Source of the DNA: Pseudoscleropodium purum | Taxonomy: Eukaryota > Streptophyta > Bryopsida > Hypnales > Brachytheciaceae | Length of the DNA: 64,000 bases | Reading direction: 5' to 3' | Assembly (NCBI GenBank): GCA_963969395.1 | Contig: OZ017799.1 | Location: forward strand, 5,086,501 to 5,150,500 | In this document: piece after piece, positions 62,680-64,000 of the stretch | How positions within the stretch are numbered: position 1 is the stretch's first letter | How the letters are laid out: each line of letters starts with the position of its first letter | Made by a program: the position numbers and the translations under genes | The notes under the pieces: generated by a model | Told to the model about the DNA's origin: nothing | What the model saw: only the letters and a program-made list of their open reading frames with translations | Database searches by the model: none

Positions 62680-64000
62680 TGAATATGTTAGCCTTCCTAT
62701 TGTCCATTCAATGCACAATGAGCTTTTTATGGGTAATACACCCAATTCTTGAGGATTTCTTATATCTAATACAAAATGTAATCAAGTGTTTGCATTTACA
62801 AATATGTGTAGTAAGTTTCACTTTGGCCAACCAAAGGTTGACAAATATGTATTATTCATATTAGAAATTTAGAGCTCAAAAAAAGTCATAGAGCAAGATT
62901 TCCGCAAATTTACTTTTTAGATGATGATTTGCAAATGAATTGTCTTATGGAGATCTTTGATGATCTTGATTGCAACGTTGTTAACAATATCCAAAACATT
63001 TTAGAATCAATAATTGCATTAGTTTGTGGTTTCAAGTTGTGGTTTCAAGTCTTCACATAAAGTTCTTTTGGGGGGACATAACTTGGGACTTTGTATCTCT
63101 GGTGAGACTCCTATCGGTAAACATCATTGTTGATATAATCTACTTATGGTTCTAAAGATTGTTGTTGTTCTTGACGAACAACACATGGAATCTAGTTGAG
63201 ATATTATTCTTTACTAATGTAGTGGAGATTTACAATGGATAAAAGAAATTCATCTAGCTTATGGTTCTTTATCCAATCCTTTGTTGTTTTCAGATGGTTG
63301 ATGTGAGTGGTTACCCACTTTTAAAGCAAATACTAGAGTGACTTTAAAGTCATTTGTCCAATATATGCTTTAAAAGCAGCCCGAGCCTAATGTGCTACAT
63401 AGGGTTGGTAGGTTGTTCCAACAATATGTAGTAGATCAATGTTTGCGTATAGAACATGAAAATCTGTAATTTATTAGACAACATCAAGATGAACTTTGCA
63501 TATAATGTTATTAGGGGATTATAGATGCTATGTAGAAAGACAACAAAGCATGCATTGGGTGTCGCATTGTTTTACATCCGACATTCCTTGGATCCTCTGG
63601 ATACATGCAAAAACTCTTTCATAGTAGTATAGTTTTGGTTAGAGTTTTAGGCAAACCAGATTTGTTTGTAACAATGATGTGTAATCCAACTTGGTTTGAG
63701 ATCATTGATGAGCTTGAACCAGGTCAAAGTCCTCTCAATGGTTCAAATGTTGTTGTGAGAGTCTTTGAGTTCAAGTTAAAAGCAATGATGGACAAAATCA
63801 CAAAGAATATTGTGTTGGGGGAGACAATTGCTTTTTGTTACACTATTGAGTTTCAAAAGTGTAGTCTTCTTCTTGATCACATTTTTCTTTGGTTGAAAAA
63901 CAAGGTCAACAATTGTGACCTTGTAGATAGAATTGTATGTATTGAGATTGTAGATTTGGATAGGCAACTACAACTTTATGTTGTGGTTGCTAAATATGTG
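62680..64000 (+). pseudogene. Helitron Rep (helitron helicase-like region), decayed, runs off the window
   Basis: Remnant of the rolling-circle replication protein of a Helitron. Recognisable segments in order: an FAFTN-type word near 62790; NVVNNIQNILESI near 62970; HLAYGSLSNPLLFSDG near 63255-63300; GRLFQQYVVDQCLRIEHENL near 63407; FIRQHQDEL; VLHPTFLGSSGYMQKLFHSS near 63570; GKPDLFVTMMCNPTWFEI near 63650; ELEPGQSP; VVRVFELKLKAMMDKI; and IEFQKCSLLLDHIFLWL near 63850, where the family normally has a PHxH two-histidine (HUH) metal site. Only the second His remains. Several stops and frame changes show it is dead. The helicase domain would lie beyond the right edge. Confidence 0.85.

Noticed and set aside
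1..64000. CRISPR array, operons or bacterial features
   Set aside because: No regular spaced repeats of that kind, spliced eukaryotic gene structure, and plant-type transposons.

Overview
The window looks like a gene-poor, AT-rich (about 30% GC by eye) stretch of a large plant nuclear genome. The evidence is one spliced gene for a land-plant DRB-type double-stranded-RNA-binding protein, a decayed chromodomain Ty3/gypsy retrotransposon, a decayed Helitron Rep gene, and CACTA-like and hAT-like miniature elements. The species cannot be fixed from the sequence. A low-GC gymnosperm or another large-genome land plant would fit, but that is inference. The many stop codons in the decayed elements and the contrast with the GC-rich gene fit heavy loss of methylated CpG, also an inference.

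Layout. 0-17 kb: interspersed non-autonomous elements. The main family is about 0.93 kb long, with ends TTAACCCCTAAAG...CTTTAGGGGTTAA, and has thirteen full or partial copies across the window (192-59840). Two related composite elements of about 1.06 kb (3152-4215 and 4956-6014) each carry an internal foldback and a tRNA-like cassette. A second dispersed family appears at 2214-2700 and 11045-11545. 17.6-20.2 kb: a chromovirus remnant (RT end, RNase H, integrase, chromodomain, 3' LTR). 20-36 kb: mostly anonymous AT-rich sequence, more TTAA-family copies, and a CACTA-like foldback at 32125-32352. 36.7-37.46 kb: an unexplained GC-richer island.

41.5-47 kb is the only clear genic segment. A DRB2-like gene on the minus strand has three coding exons (44857 down to 43096, 448 aa) and a very GC-rich upstream region (44858-45985). 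Further out lies an exon-like GC-rich block at 46531-46856 of unknown identity. 47-64 kb: AT-rich sequence with another copy of a degenerate array-bearing repeat (48130-48610), two foldback elements (54969-55109, 55332-55537), one more TTAA-family copy (58908-59840), a long inverted repeat enclosing a 16-bp minisatellite (60598-61352), a strikingly GC-rich hAT-like miniature element with a perfect 8-bp target duplication (61443-61647), and a broken Helitron Rep reading frame running off the right edge.

Nothing here forms a multi-gene pathway. The DRB protein would act in small-RNA biogenesis with Dicer-like partners, and the neighbouring foldback elements are the kind of sequence that can feed such a pathway, but no functional link is shown. 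The most unusual observation is the TTAA-bounded family. Its TTAA duplication and CCC...GGG termini are the hallmarks of piggyBac-type elements, which are not well documented in plants.
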